Shown here piece by piece: positions 9,496-17,659 of a stretch of 64,000 nt of DNA (the stretch's first letter is position 1; every line of letters starts with the position of its first letter). The translations under genes were made by a program, and so were the position numbers. Location: positions 2,294,001-2,358,000 of the forward strand of contig CP090854.1 in assembly GCA_041879425.1 (NCBI GenBank), read 5' to 3'. The DNA comes from Vibrio pomeroyi. GTDB taxonomy: Bacteria; Pseudomonadota; Gammaproteobacteria; Enterobacterales; Vibrionaceae. The notes under the pieces were generated by a model. The model was given only the letters and a program-made list of their open reading frames with translations. It did no database searches and had not been told where the DNA came from.

Positions 9496-12435
9496 TTACC
9501 CTTGTTGTTCTGCTAGCTCAGTGGCTAGAATTTGAATTTTGTTAATTAGAGATTTGAAATCTGAAGTCTTTAGGCACGGATTCAAGATAGTAAATTTAAG
9601 TGCACTCTTACCATCCACGACCGTTTCACCCAATACCGCAACGCCACGAGTCAGCGCTTCCAGTCTTAGCGTTTGATTCAGTTTGTCTAAATCTAGCTCA
9701 CCGTTTGATGACGGCTTAGATCGGAACAGCACTGTTGATAGTGAAGGCTCCGCGAGTAGCTCTAAGTCAGTTTGGTTTTGAATCAGGTCTGCCACTTCTA
9801 GCGTTTGCTCGAGAAGATGGTCGTACATATCGCCCAATTGTTTTGGACCAACACTTTGCATCGTCATGAAGACTTTCAATGCATCAAAACGCTTGGTTGT
9901 TGCAATGGACTTGTCGACTAAGTTCGGCAGCTCATCGTGTTCACGGTTTAGGTAATCTGCGTGATGCAGAAGGTACTTAAAGTTCGCTTTGTCTTTCAAC
10001 AACACCGCGCCGCAGCTGATTGTTTGGTAGAAAAGCTTATGGAAATCGACACTCACAGAGTCCGCTTTTTCGATACCTTGTAAGCGAGTCTTGTGGCTAC
10101 TCAAGATAAGCGCGCCACCGTAAGCACTGTCGACATGGAACCAAAGGCCTTGTTGACTAGCGATATCTGCAATCGCATCAAGGTCGTCGATAGCACCATG
10201 ATCGGTTGTACCCGCCGTCCCAACTACCGCAAAAGGAATCAGACCTTGAGCTTTAAGTGCTTTGACTTCTGCGTCCAACAAATCAGGTTTAATGGTGCCG
10301 TTTGCGTTTGTCTCAACACAGCACACCGCGCTCTCGCCTAAACCAAGCAATGAAGCAGATTTTTGAACCGTGAAGTGAGATTTGTTTGAACACAAGATAC
10401 GCAGCTTGCTTGCATACTCTGGTAAACCCATCTTTTGGATTGAGTGACCATCGTGCTTATCCGCAACCCAGTCTCTCGCTAGCAATAAGCCCATTAGGTT
10501 ACTTTGCGTGCCGCCACTGGTGAACACACCGTCCGCTTGCTCGCCAAGTTGGTACTTTTCACACATCCAATCAACCACGCGCTGTTCAACGTAAGTTGCA
10601 GCCGATGCTTGGTCCCATGAATCCATTGATTGATTCAGAGCTGCGATAATGGATTCCGCTGCTACTGATGCCATAAGAGGAGGCGTATGAAGGTGTGCAA
10701 TACAGTCAGGGTGTTGCACAAAGATGGAGTTAGCAGCGACAAGGTCTGCAGTGCTATCTACAACGTCAACCAAAGCGTGTTGGTTGTTGTCTAAGTCGAC
10801 AGCCTTGATTGCAGCCTCTAGCACTTTTGGTTCTAGACCTGAGTATGGCGTTTCAACCTGCTCGAAAACCGCTTTCATCGCCTGAGTGGTTTGGTTCATC
10901 ACGTTAGCGAATTCGTCGCTACCGCCTAGGCCGGTGTGAATAAAGTGCTTGTTCCACTCTTGGTTTGCTTGCTCACTTGAAGCTTGATCTTCTTGAACAC
11001 CTCCGCCAGCAGCAATAATGGCTTCTTCCATCACGCGCAGTGCAAAGTCTATCTGCTCAAAAGAGATAATCATCGGTGGCAGGAAGCGAATCACAGAGCC
11101 ATCACGACCGCCCTTCTCGACCATCAAACCACGCTCTAATGCTGCGCGCTGAATCGCTAGGGTCAGTTCGCCGTCTGATTTCGGTTCACCAAATTTGTTG
11201 AGTTCGCCGTTTGGTTGCTTGATCTCAGCACCAAGCATTAAGCCCTTACCACGAACCTCAGCAATACAGTTCACGCGAGATTGAATCTTCTCTAACCCGT
11301 GACGTAGGTATTGGCCTGCAATGTTTGCGTGCTCGACTAAGCCATCTCGCTCGATGATTTCTAACGCTTTCGCACCAGACACCATTGCCAGTTGGTTACC
11401 ACGGAAAGTACCCGTGTGCTCACCCGCTTTCCATGTGTCGATGCTCTTATCGAATACGAGCAGCGACATAGGCAGTCCGCCACCAATCGCTTTAGACAAA
11501 CATAAGATATCAGGGTTAACGCCTGACTCTTCAAACGCAAATCGATGACCAGTTTTGCCGACACCACACTGAATTTCATCAAAAATCAGTAGGATACCGT
11601 GTTCATCACAGATGCGACGTAGACCTTGTAACCAAGACGCAGGAGCCGGAATAACACCGCCCTCACCTTGCACAGGCTCAACGATCATCGCAGCCGGTTT
11701 CATGATGCCAGACTCGTCATCGTTCAACATACGTTCGATGTAACGAATGCTTGCGTTAGCACCCGCTTCACCACCAATGCCAAACGGGCAGCGTAGGTTG
11801 TATGGGAAAGGCATAAAGTGCACATCAGACATCAAGCCGCTACGACGCTCTTTGGTGCCGAGGTTACCCATCATGCCCATGGTGCCGTTGGTCATGCCAT
11901 GGTAAGCACCACGGAAAGCAAACATGGTGTTACGACCTGTGGTTTGCTTCGCTAGCTTGATTGCTGCTTCAACAGCATCAGCGCCTGACGGGCCACAGAA
12001 TTGAAGAACCGAGTTATCTGAAAAGTCTTGAGGAAGAAAAGCTTTAACTCGCTTGATAAACGTCTCTTTTGCTTGAGTCGTAATATCCAAAGTTTGGTAT
12101 GGCAGACCTGAATCAAGTTGGTCCTTAAGTGCTTGGTTAATCTCCGGGTGGTTATAACCCAAAGAAAGTGTACCTGCACCGGCTAAGCAATCGAGAAAGA
12201 GTTGGCCACGTGTATCTTCAACTAAGGCACCACATGCTCGCTTAATAGCAATAGGGAGGCGTCTTGGGTAAGAACGTACATCCGACTCATGCTGTTCTTG
12301 CTCAAGCAAAATAGCGTCAGGTGTAAGATCGTAAGTTCCCTCTACGATAGGAACCATAGTTGAAAATGAATTTGCGATAGTATTGATATCGACTTCAAAG
12401 GCGGTAGTCATAAAAGTCCCCTTGAATGTGTTCAT
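9496..12435 (-). CDS. Fused L-2,4-diaminobutyrate aminotransferase / decarboxylase
   Basis: This protein has about 979 residues. The N-terminal half (to about residue 480) is a class III aminotransferase that makes 2,4-diaminobutyrate from aspartate semialdehyde, with the PLP lysine K315 in LSKAIGGGLP. The C-terminal half (about 520-979) is a group II PLP decarboxylase that yields 1,3-diaminopropane, with the PLP lysine K800 in VDFHKLFYQT. Other bacteria encode these as separate genes (dat/ddc); vibrios have this fusion. Two starts are credible. ATG 12435 follows GGAGGTGAGT, and ATG 12411 follows AAGGGG. The first was chosen for its stronger site. It heads the norspermidine operon. Confidence 0.95.
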   Translation of the reverse strand: MNTFKGTFMTTAFEVDINTIANSFSTMVPIVEGTYDLTPDAILLEQEQHESDVRSYPRRLPIAIKRACGALVEDTRGQLFLDCLAGAGTLSLGYNHPEINQALKDQLDSGLPYQTLDITTQAKETFIKRVKAFLPQDFSDNSVLQFCGPSGADAVEAAIKLAKQTTGRNTMFAFRGAYHGMTNGTMGMMGNLGTKERRSGLMSDVHFMPFPYNLRCPFGIGGEAGANASIRYIERMLNDDESGIMKPAAMIVEPVQGEGGVIPAPASWLQGLRRICDEHGILLIFDEIQCGVGKTGHRFAFEESGVNPDILCLSKAIGGGLPMSLLVFDKSIDTWKAGEHTGTFRGNQLAMVSGAKALEIIERDGLVEHANIAGQYLRHGLEKIQSRVNCIAEVRGKGLMLGAEIKQPNGELNKFGEPKSDGELTLAIQRAALERGLMVEKGGRDGSVIRFLPPMIISFEQIDFALRVMEEAIIAAGGGVQEDQASSEQANQEWNKHFIHTGLGGSDEFANVMNQTTQAMKAVFEQVETPYSGLEPKVLEAAIKAVDLDNNQHALVDVVDSTADLVAANSIFVQHPDCIAHLHTPPLMASVAAESIIAALNQSMDSWDQASAATYVEQRVVDWMCEKYQLGEQADGVFTSGGTQSNLMGLLLARDWVADKHDGHSIQKMGLPEYASKLRILCSNKSHFTVQKSASLLGLGESAVCCVETNANGTIKPDLLDAEVKALKAQGLIPFAVVGTAGTTDHGAIDDLDAIADIASQQGLWFHVDSAYGGALILSSHKTRLQGIEKADSVSVDFHKLFYQTISCGAVLLKDKANFKYLLHHADYLNREHDELPNLVDKSIATTKRFDALKVFMTMQSVGPKQLGDMYDHLLEQTLEVADLIQNQTDLELLAEPSLSTVLFRSKPSSNGELDLDKLNQTLRLEALTRGVAVLGETVVDGKSALKFTILNPCLKTSDFKSLINKIQILATELAEQQG

Positions 12436-12658
12436 ACTCACCTCCATCAGACGCAATTACACACCGACCCTCTGTTGATTTAGAGAGAGTTCACGGTGAA
12501 GCACGCGTATTGTCTAGAAATGAGATATAGCTGTACGCTCGCATAAGTCAAATGACGAATACGAAATTAGGCCGTCTTAAGACAGCGAAGAATTGTTAGC
12601 GAAAGCTCAAGGTTCAGTAATGCTACTGTTTTGAAGAATTGGACATTTTTGCAGGATC

Positions 12659-12682
12659 GGGCAGCTATGAGGAGCTGGTCCC
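12659..12682. other. Hairpin upstream of the DABA gene
   Basis: GGG-CAGCT and AGCTG-GT-CCC pair with a two-base bulge around a six-base loop. There is no T run, so it is not a terminator. It lies about 220 bases upstream of the start codon and could be a leader element or a DNA site. Confidence 0.4.
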
Positions 12683-12883
12683 TTTGGAAATGCAGAGCTG
12701 ATTAGCAATGTTGTAGTTAGTGTGTTCAATGTTGGGTTTCCCATTAACATGGCGAACTGCGCCATAAGTATCCCGTCTATCAGCTAAAGGACTAGCCAAT
12801 ACCTACCCTACGTAATGTCCCAATCAGCAAGAATGGTCATCACGCGTATCCCCCAGAAGCAATCACGGCTCTTTTTGAGCATC

Positions 12884-12912
12884 GGTCATTCCGAGATTGC
12901 GCGGGAAAGTAA
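12884..12912. repeat. Degenerate dispersed repeat, copy 1
   Basis: GGTCATTCCGAGATTGCGCG resembles one arm of the better preserved copies at 13010 and 13214 (GTCATTCC/GTCATCC start). It is only a half copy, so the assignment is weak. Confidence 0.35.
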
Positions 12913-13009
12913 CATAAAGTGAAACGAACTATCAATAGTTTTTAATGATGGCTTAATAAATAACGGAAGTGACGGAAAGATCGTTGAAAATATCATCAAC
13001 ACAGCCTTT

Positions 13010-13062
13010 CATGACAGAGATCCCCGGTTCGCTCGTTCCTCACGCCCGAGGATGACGACGTG
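13010..13062. repeat. Dispersed imperfect palindrome, copy 2
   Basis: ATCCCCGG at 13020 and CCGAGGAT at 13046 form an imperfect inverted repeat around a segment rich in CGCTCGTTCCT. This matches the type of short intergenic palindrome common in the Splendidus clade (known generally, not checked here). Confidence 0.6.
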
Positions 13063-13105
13063 GGGTTAGAAACGTTGCTAAAGAAGCTTTAAAGCTGGAT
13101 GCTTG

Positions 13106-13148
13106 TGTCACTCCTTAGAATCGGAAACGACCTCATAGCGAATCTTGC
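13106..13148. repeat. Dispersed imperfect palindrome, copy 3
   Basis: GTCACTCCTTAGAATCGG and CCTCATAGCGAATCTTGC have the same order of words as the copy at 13214, but with many substitutions. Confidence 0.45.
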
Positions 13149-13213
13149 ACTGAAACCAACACAGTTCACCACACGGAAAGGAAATTGAAAGTTAATCACC
13201 TGCCCGCATTTAA

Positions 13214-13256
13214 GTCATTCCCTAGAACGAGGGAGCGAGTTCATAGGGAATCTCGC
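13214..13256. repeat. Dispersed palindrome, copy 4 (best preserved)
   Basis: ATTCCCTA (13217-13224) and TAGGGAAT (13244-13251) are a perfect eight-base inverted repeat around GAACGAGGGAGCGAGTTCA. It begins GTCATTCC and ends GGAATCTCGC, the consensus that the other copies follow. Confidence 0.65.
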
Positions 13257-13373
13257 TTTTAAAAGCTAAGTGATATAACGAATTTGATAACGAAGGTTTT
13301 GCTATTGAAATGAAGCTTGGGCGCAGGTTCGAAAAATGAACACAGATATGGAAACGCTGAACGGCAGAAACCA

Positions 13374-13404
13374 AAAAGCCCGAACATTTCTGTTCGGGCT
13401 TTTT
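13374..13404 (-). terminator. Terminator of the tRNA operon
   Basis: AAAAGCCCGAACA and TGTTCGGGCTTTT form a 13-base perfect stem with a short loop just downstream of the last tRNA. It is symmetric enough to act in both directions. Confidence 0.93.
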
Positions 13405-13408
13405 AATT

Positions 13409-13484
13409 TGGAGCGATACATCGGGTTCGAACCGATGACCTCAACCTTGGCAAGGTTGCGCTCTACCAACTGAGCTAGTATCGC
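13409..13484 (-). tRNA. tRNA-Gly (GCC), copy 2
   Basis: A 76-base cloverleaf with CCA encoded. The acceptor stem is GCGATAC/GTATCGC, the anticodon loop is TTGCCAA between CAACC and GGTTG, and the T arm holds GGTTCGAACC. The sequence is identical to the copy at 13684-13759. Confidence 0.97.
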
Positions 13485-13516
13485 ATTTGCTTTATCGAGA
13501 TAAAGACTTTAATAGA

Positions 13517-13603
13517 TGGTGCCCCGGGCCGGACTTGAACCGGCACAACGCGAACGTCGAGGGATTTTAAATCCCTTGTGTCTACCAATTCCACCACCAG
13601 GGC
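13517..13603 (-). tRNA. tRNA-Leu (TAA)
   Basis: An 87-base class II tRNA with long variable arm and encoded CCA. The acceptor stem is GCCCTGG/CCGGGGC (one T-G pair), the anticodon loop is TTTAAAA between AGGGA and TCCCT, and the T loop is GGTTCAAGTCC. Confidence 0.97.
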
Positions 13604-13683
13604 ACGCAATTCTTTATTGCGATGCCGATTACTGAAAAGTAAAACACCATCTTAATGCTGACGCCAATCAACATTACAAAATT

Positions 13684-13759
13684 TGGAGCGATACATCGGG
13701 TTCGAACCGATGACCTCAACCTTGGCAAGGTTGCGCTCTACCAACTGAGCTAGTATCGC
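13684..13759 (-). tRNA. tRNA-Gly (GCC), copy 1
   Basis: A 76-base tRNA identical to the copy at 13409-13484, including the bases just outside the 3' end (AATTTGG on the plus strand). This points to a tandem duplication spanning or re-inserted around the Leu gene. Confidence 0.97.
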
Positions 13760-13796
13760 ATTTTCATTCATCTTCTTTCTAAAAGGAAAGAGAGAA

Positions 13797-13870
13797 TGGA
13801 GGCGCCTCCCGGAGTCGAACCGAGGTCCACGGATTTGCAATCCGCTGCATAGCCACTCTGCCAAGGCGCC
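13797..13870 (-). tRNA. tRNA-Cys (GCA)
   Basis: A 74-base tRNA with encoded CCA. The acceptor is GGCGCCT/AGGCGCC, the anticodon loop TTGCAAA gives GCA, and the T arm holds GGTTCGACTCC. It is the first tRNA of the operon. Confidence 0.97.
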
Positions 13871-13921
13871 TTAGTAACTCCAACTGAATCGCTCATTGCC
13901 ATCCTCTTGGGTACGGGATGC

Positions 13922-13949
13922 ATTCTACGGATTCAGACGATTGAGTCAA
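13922..13949 (-). promoter_or_regulatory. Sigma-70-type promoter of the tRNA operon
   Basis: On the minus strand, TTGACT and TAGAAT are separated by 16 bases and followed by a GC-rich GCATCCCG discriminator, as expected for a stringently controlled stable-RNA promoter. It lies about 50 bases upstream of tRNA-Cys. Confidence 0.8.
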
Positions 13950-14108
13950 TATTATTTTTGTATTTTTAATTCGTTTGAATAGATTTCATACGAAACAGGC
14001 CAAATAGCTGACTTTATGTGCAAAAGACACTGTGAGCAGGTTATTCAAAGGAGATCTATATCACATTAGATATCCAGTATTGATAACTTAGCCTTAGGTT
14101 AAAGATCA

Positions 14109-14134
14109 AAAAAGCGAGCCTCAGCTCGCTTCTT
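14109..14134 (-). terminator. Terminator after pgsA
   Basis: On the minus strand GCGAGC pairs with GCTCGC around a four-base loop and is followed by six T, just past the pgsA stop. Confidence 0.92.
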
Positions 14135-14136
14135 CA

Positions 14137-14694
14137 TCAATGGTGTTTTTCGTCTAACAAATCGTCTTTGGCGGCCATCAAGTATTGCGCCATTGACCAA
14201 TAAGTAAGAACGGTTGCGACATACAGTGCAATGTAACCTACCCACACCATCCAGTCGTCGTATCTCCAGATAAGTACCCAAAGAGCGAACATCTGAGAAA
14301 CCGTTTTAACTTTACCGACCCAAGATACCGCAACACTTGCGCGTTTGCCGATTTCAGCCATCCATTCGCGAAGCGCTGAAATGATAATTTCACGAGCTAT
14401 CATGGTCACCGCTGGGATAGTTATCCAAATCGAGTGATAGTGCTCAGTAATCAAAATAAGAGCCGTAGCCACCAGCACTTTATCGGCCACTGGGTCAATA
14501 AATGCGCCGAAGCGAGATGTTTGCCCTAACTTACGAGCAAGCATGCCATCTAGCCAGTCAGTAAAACCTGCTACCCAAAACACCATCGCAGCAGCAAAAG
14601 GAGCCCATTGATAAGGTAGGTAAAAAACAACAACGAATACTGGGATCAAAAATAGTCTCAGTAAGGACAAAATGTTAGGTATATTCAAACGCAT
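14137..14694 (-). CDS. pgsA: CDP-diacylglycerol--glycerol-3-phosphate 3-phosphatidyltransferase
   Basis: This inner-membrane enzyme commits CDP-diacylglycerol to phosphatidylglycerol and cardiolipin synthesis. The 185-residue length is typical. The CDP-alcohol phosphotransferase signature is complete: D46-W-L-D-G, then AR, then G, with the closing D67 and D71 in FIDPVADK. About four to five hydrophobic helices surround it. It is the last gene of the varA-uvrC-pgsA operon, an order conserved in gammaproteobacteria, and has its own terminator. Confidence 0.97.
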   Translation of the reverse strand: MRLNIPNILSLLRLFLIPVFVVVFYLPYQWAPFAAAMVFWVAGFTDWLDGMLARKLGQTSRFGAFIDPVADKVLVATALILITEHYHSIWITIPAVTMIAREIIISALREWMAEIGKRASVAVSWVGKVKTVSQMFALWVLIWRYDDWMVWVGYIALYVATVLTYWSMAQYLMAAKDDLLDEKHH

Positions 14695-14740
14695 ATTATT
14701 GGGCTCTTATTAATTGCGCTTTAATGGTGCGGGATTTTTA

Positions 14741-16573
14741 CTATTGTTTCAATGCTTGATAAATGTTTTCTGCCAAAGAATGACTAATGCCCGGCACTTT
14801 GGCTATTTCTTCGACAGTTGCACGCTTAAGTTCTTGTAAGCCACCCATATATTTCAGCAAAGCTTGACGACGCTTAGGTCCTACCCCTTCAATTCCTTCC
14901 AAAGCACTGGTTCTGCGCGTTTTACCGCGTTTCGCTCGGTGCCCTGCAATCGCATGATTATGGCTTTCATCTCGAATATGTTGAATAAGGTGCAACGCTG
15001 GTGCGTCACTGGGTAAATTAAACTCTTCCCCTTCAAGGGTCACTAGAGTCTCTAAACCAGGTTTACGGGTTACCCCTTTCGCAATACCCATCATTCTCGG
15101 TCTAAACGGCCAGTCACCCCAACATTGAGAAATAATCTCGTGAGCACGGTTAAGCTGTCCTTTACCACCATCGATGAAGATGATGTCAGGGATCTTGTCT
15201 ACATCAAGCTGCTTCGAATAACGTCTCTCAAGTGCCTGTGCCATTGCCGCGTAATCATCACCACCGGTAATGCCAGTGATGTTGTAACGGCGGTATTCTG
15301 GTTTCACAGGACCTTCCTGATTGAACACCACACAAGACGCAATCGTGCTTTCACCCATGGTATGACTGATATCGAAACATTCCATGCGTTTAATTGCATC
15401 CATCGACAACACTTCTTGCAGCTCTTTGAAGCGCTGATTGATGGTCATCTTGTGATTAATCTTGGTCGTAATCGCCGTTAACGCGTTAGTATTCGACAAT
15501 TTAAGGTAGCGACCACGAGTACCGGAAGGGTTGGTGTTGAAGTGGATCTTACGACCCGCAACTTCACACAAAGCTTCTTGAATCGGTGTGACGTCTTCCA
15601 TTAGGTCCGCGTTCAGAATCAAACGGGTTGGGATGGTTCTCGCTTCATTATGCGCTAGATAATACTGGCTTAAAAAGCTCGAAAAGACCTCTTCTCGCAC
15701 CGTATTGTTTGGAATCTTAGGGAAGTGGCTGCGGCTACCTAAGACTTTACCTTGGCGAATCATCAAGATATGGATACACGCCACGCCATTCTCTTGAGCA
15801 AAGCCCAACACGTCCATATCTTCCATAGAGTCGTCAGATACATACTGTTGTTCTTGCACACGTCGAATCGCTTGGATTTGATCGCGGAAAGCGGCAGCTT
15901 GTTCAAAGCGAAGCTCTCGGCTGGCCGTGTCCATCTTCTCGATGAGCGTCTCTAGCACCAGCTTATCTTTCCCTTGCAGGAATAGACGAACATAGTCGAC
16001 AAGCTCGCTGTACTCTTCATCAGAGATAATCGAGCTGACACATGGCGCAGCGCAACGACCAATTTGATACATCAAGCATGGACGCGTTCGGTTGGCATAA
16101 ACCGTGTCTTCACATTGACGAGCAGGAAAGATTTTTTGGATTAGGTGTAGCGTCTCACGCACAGCGCCGGAGTCAGGATAAGGACCAAAATATTCACCCT
16201 TTTTCTTTTTAGCTCCACGGTGCATCGACAAACGAGGATGCTTGTGACCGCTAATGAAAATATAAGGGTACGACTTATCATCACGCAGAAGTACGTTGTA
16301 TTTAGGTAGATACTGCTTGATGTAGTTGTGCTCAAGAATAAGAGCTTCGGTTTCCGTGTGCGTTACAGTCACATCGATCTTGTCAATATTGCTGACTAGA
16401 GCGCGTGTTTTTTCACTGTCGACTTTTTTACGGAAATAACTGGAAAGGCGTTTTTTGAGGTTCTTAGCTTTACCGACGTAAATAACGACAGCCTCGGCGT
16501 TATACATTCGATAAACGCCGGGCTGTTCTGTTACTGTCTTGAGGAATGAGACTGAGTCAAACAAGTTGGTCAC
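14741..16573 (-). CDS. uvrC: Excinuclease ABC subunit C
   Basis: UvrC makes both incisions in nucleotide excision repair after UvrAB loads on damage. The 610-residue length is standard. In order, it has a GIY-YIG nuclease near residues 15-95 ([20 protein letters not shown]), a UVR coiled coil near 205-240 ([18 protein letters not shown]), an RNase H-like endonuclease beginning FDISHTMGE, and a C-terminal helix-hairpin-helix pair ([27 protein letters not shown]). It lies 15 bases after varA, so the two are cotranscribed. There is no LexA-like box directly in front. Confidence 0.98.
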   Translation of the reverse strand: MTNLFDSVSFLKTVTEQPGVYRMYNAEAVVIYVGKAKNLKKRLSSYFRKKVDSEKTRALVSNIDKIDVTVTHTETEALILEHNYIKQYLPKYNVLLRDDKSYPYIFISGHKHPRLSMHRGAKKKKGEYFGPYPDSGAVRETLHLIQKIFPARQCEDTVYANRTRPCLMYQIGRCAAPCVSSIISDEEYSELVDYVRLFLQGKDKLVLETLIEKMDTASRELRFEQAAAFRDQIQAIRRVQEQQYVSDDSMEDMDVLGFAQENGVACIHILMIRQGKVLGSRSHFPKIPNNTVREEVFSSFLSQYYLAHNEARTIPTRLILNADLMEDVTPIQEALCEVAGRKIHFNTNPSGTRGRYLKLSNTNALTAITTKINHKMTINQRFKELQEVLSMDAIKRMECFDISHTMGESTIASCVVFNQEGPVKPEYRRYNITGITGGDDYAAMAQALERRYSKQLDVDKIPDIIFIDGGKGQLNRAHEIISQCWGDWPFRPRMMGIAKGVTRKPGLETLVTLEGEEFNLPSDAPALHLIQHIRDESHNHAIAGHRAKRGKTRRTSALEGIEGVGPKRRQALLKYMGGLQELKRATVEEIAKVPGISHSLAENIYQALKQ

Positions 16574-16588
16574 TATACGATCTCAGTG

Positions 16589-17233
16589 TTAAAGGGTCTC
16601 AGTGTCTAACATTCCATGTCTAATCGCTAAGTGCGTCAGCTCTACATCGCCACTGATATCCAGCTTGCTGAACAAACGGTAGCGGTAACTGTTGACTGTC
16701 TTAGGACTTAGATTGAGTTGTTCTGAAATATCCGTCACTTTCTGACCTTTGGTAATCATCATCATGATTTGAAGTTCACGTTCAGATAAGTCTGCGAATG
16801 GATTTTCAGACGCAGGCGAGAATTGGCTCAATGCCATCTGCTGCGCAATTTCTGGTGAAATGTATCGTTGGCCACTGTTAACCACTCGAATTGCATTTAC
16901 CATTTCATCCGGACCTGCACCTTTAGTAAGGTAACCTGCAGCCCCAGCTTGCATCACTTTAGTTGGAAACGGATTTTCCGTATGAACAGTTAAAACGATG
17001 ATTTTAATATCAGGGTTGAAACGCAAGATTTTCTTGGTTGCTTCTAAGCCACCAATACCAGGCATATTCATATCCATCAAAATAACGTCAGTATTGTTAG
17101 TACGACACCATTTTGCAGCATCTTCACCGCTTTCAGCTTCCCCTGCTACGTTCATTCCACGGACGTCTTCAATAATACGTCGTATCCCTGTGCGAACCAG
17201 CTCGTGATCATCTACAAGGAAAACATTTATCAA
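16589..17233 (-). CDS. varA: Response regulator VarA (UvrY/GacA family)
   Basis: This 214-residue NarL-type regulator has an N-terminal receiver with D8-D9, phospho-acceptor D54 (ILMDMNMPG) and K104 (YLTKGAG). The C-terminal LuxR-type helix-turn-helix runs about 145-205 (LSERELQIMMMITKGQKVTDI...LSPKTVNSYRYRL). In vibrios VarA with sensor VarS drives the CsrB-type small RNAs, which affects virulence, motility and quorum sensing. The position directly upstream of uvrC is diagnostic for this orthologue. The sensor kinase gene is not in the window. The upstream region is an AT-rich divergent spacer shared with polB. Confidence 0.95.
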   Translation of the reverse strand: MINVFLVDDHELVRTGIRRIIEDVRGMNVAGEAESGEDAAKWCRTNNTDVILMDMNMPGIGGLEATKKILRFNPDIKIIVLTVHTENPFPTKVMQAGAAGYLTKGAGPDEMVNAIRVVNSGQRYISPEIAQQMALSQFSPASENPFADLSERELQIMMMITKGQKVTDISEQLNLSPKTVNSYRYRLFSKLDISGDVELTHLAIRHGMLDTETL

Positions 17234-17659
17234 ACTTGTATCTCCACACTATTAATTGGCTCTGCAACCACTGTGTCGTTTCATCTGTTTGAAACAATTG
17301 AACAAAGGAACAGTGGATCGCAGCATTGAGTACATCTTAACTTAATTAGTAAAAAAAAGCTCTGTTGAATATGTGCTGAAACACGAACTTTAGCAAGTAC
17401 TTATTTATAAATAAGCCAGCTAAAACAACAAGCTTTTGGTAAAAATCAACTAGTTAAAACAACACCCAATAAAATTACACAAGATAAAGATATTTTCAAT
17501 ACCATTGAATAACCATTCGTGACAATTTCACTTTTTTGCTTATATCGTCCCGTTATTCAATGCTATTAACGATAAATTAATGACTATTTGTCCAGCCTAT
17601 TGTGCGGAATCCGGTGCTAGATGGTAGTATTCGATTCCCAGTTTCAATAGGTTACTACA
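17234..17659. other. AT-rich divergent spacer between varA and polB
   Basis: About 425 bases with no supported reading frame. It must hold the divergent promoters of varA-uvrC-pgsA and polB. No match to the LexA consensus CTGT-N8-ACAG was seen, although polB is SOS-induced in E. coli. Confidence 0.6.

Larger units (their letters stand above)
12436..13408. other. Long gene-free region upstream of the norspermidine operon
   Basis: About 970 bases hold no convincing reading frame. On the side near the operon there are two small hairpins (12659-12682 and 12749-12765), which would lie in a long leader if transcription starts far upstream. Between about 12884 and 13256 there are four degenerate copies of a dispersed repeat. 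The left end is the tRNA operon terminator. The operon promoter must lie here but was not pinpointed. Confidence 0.7.
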
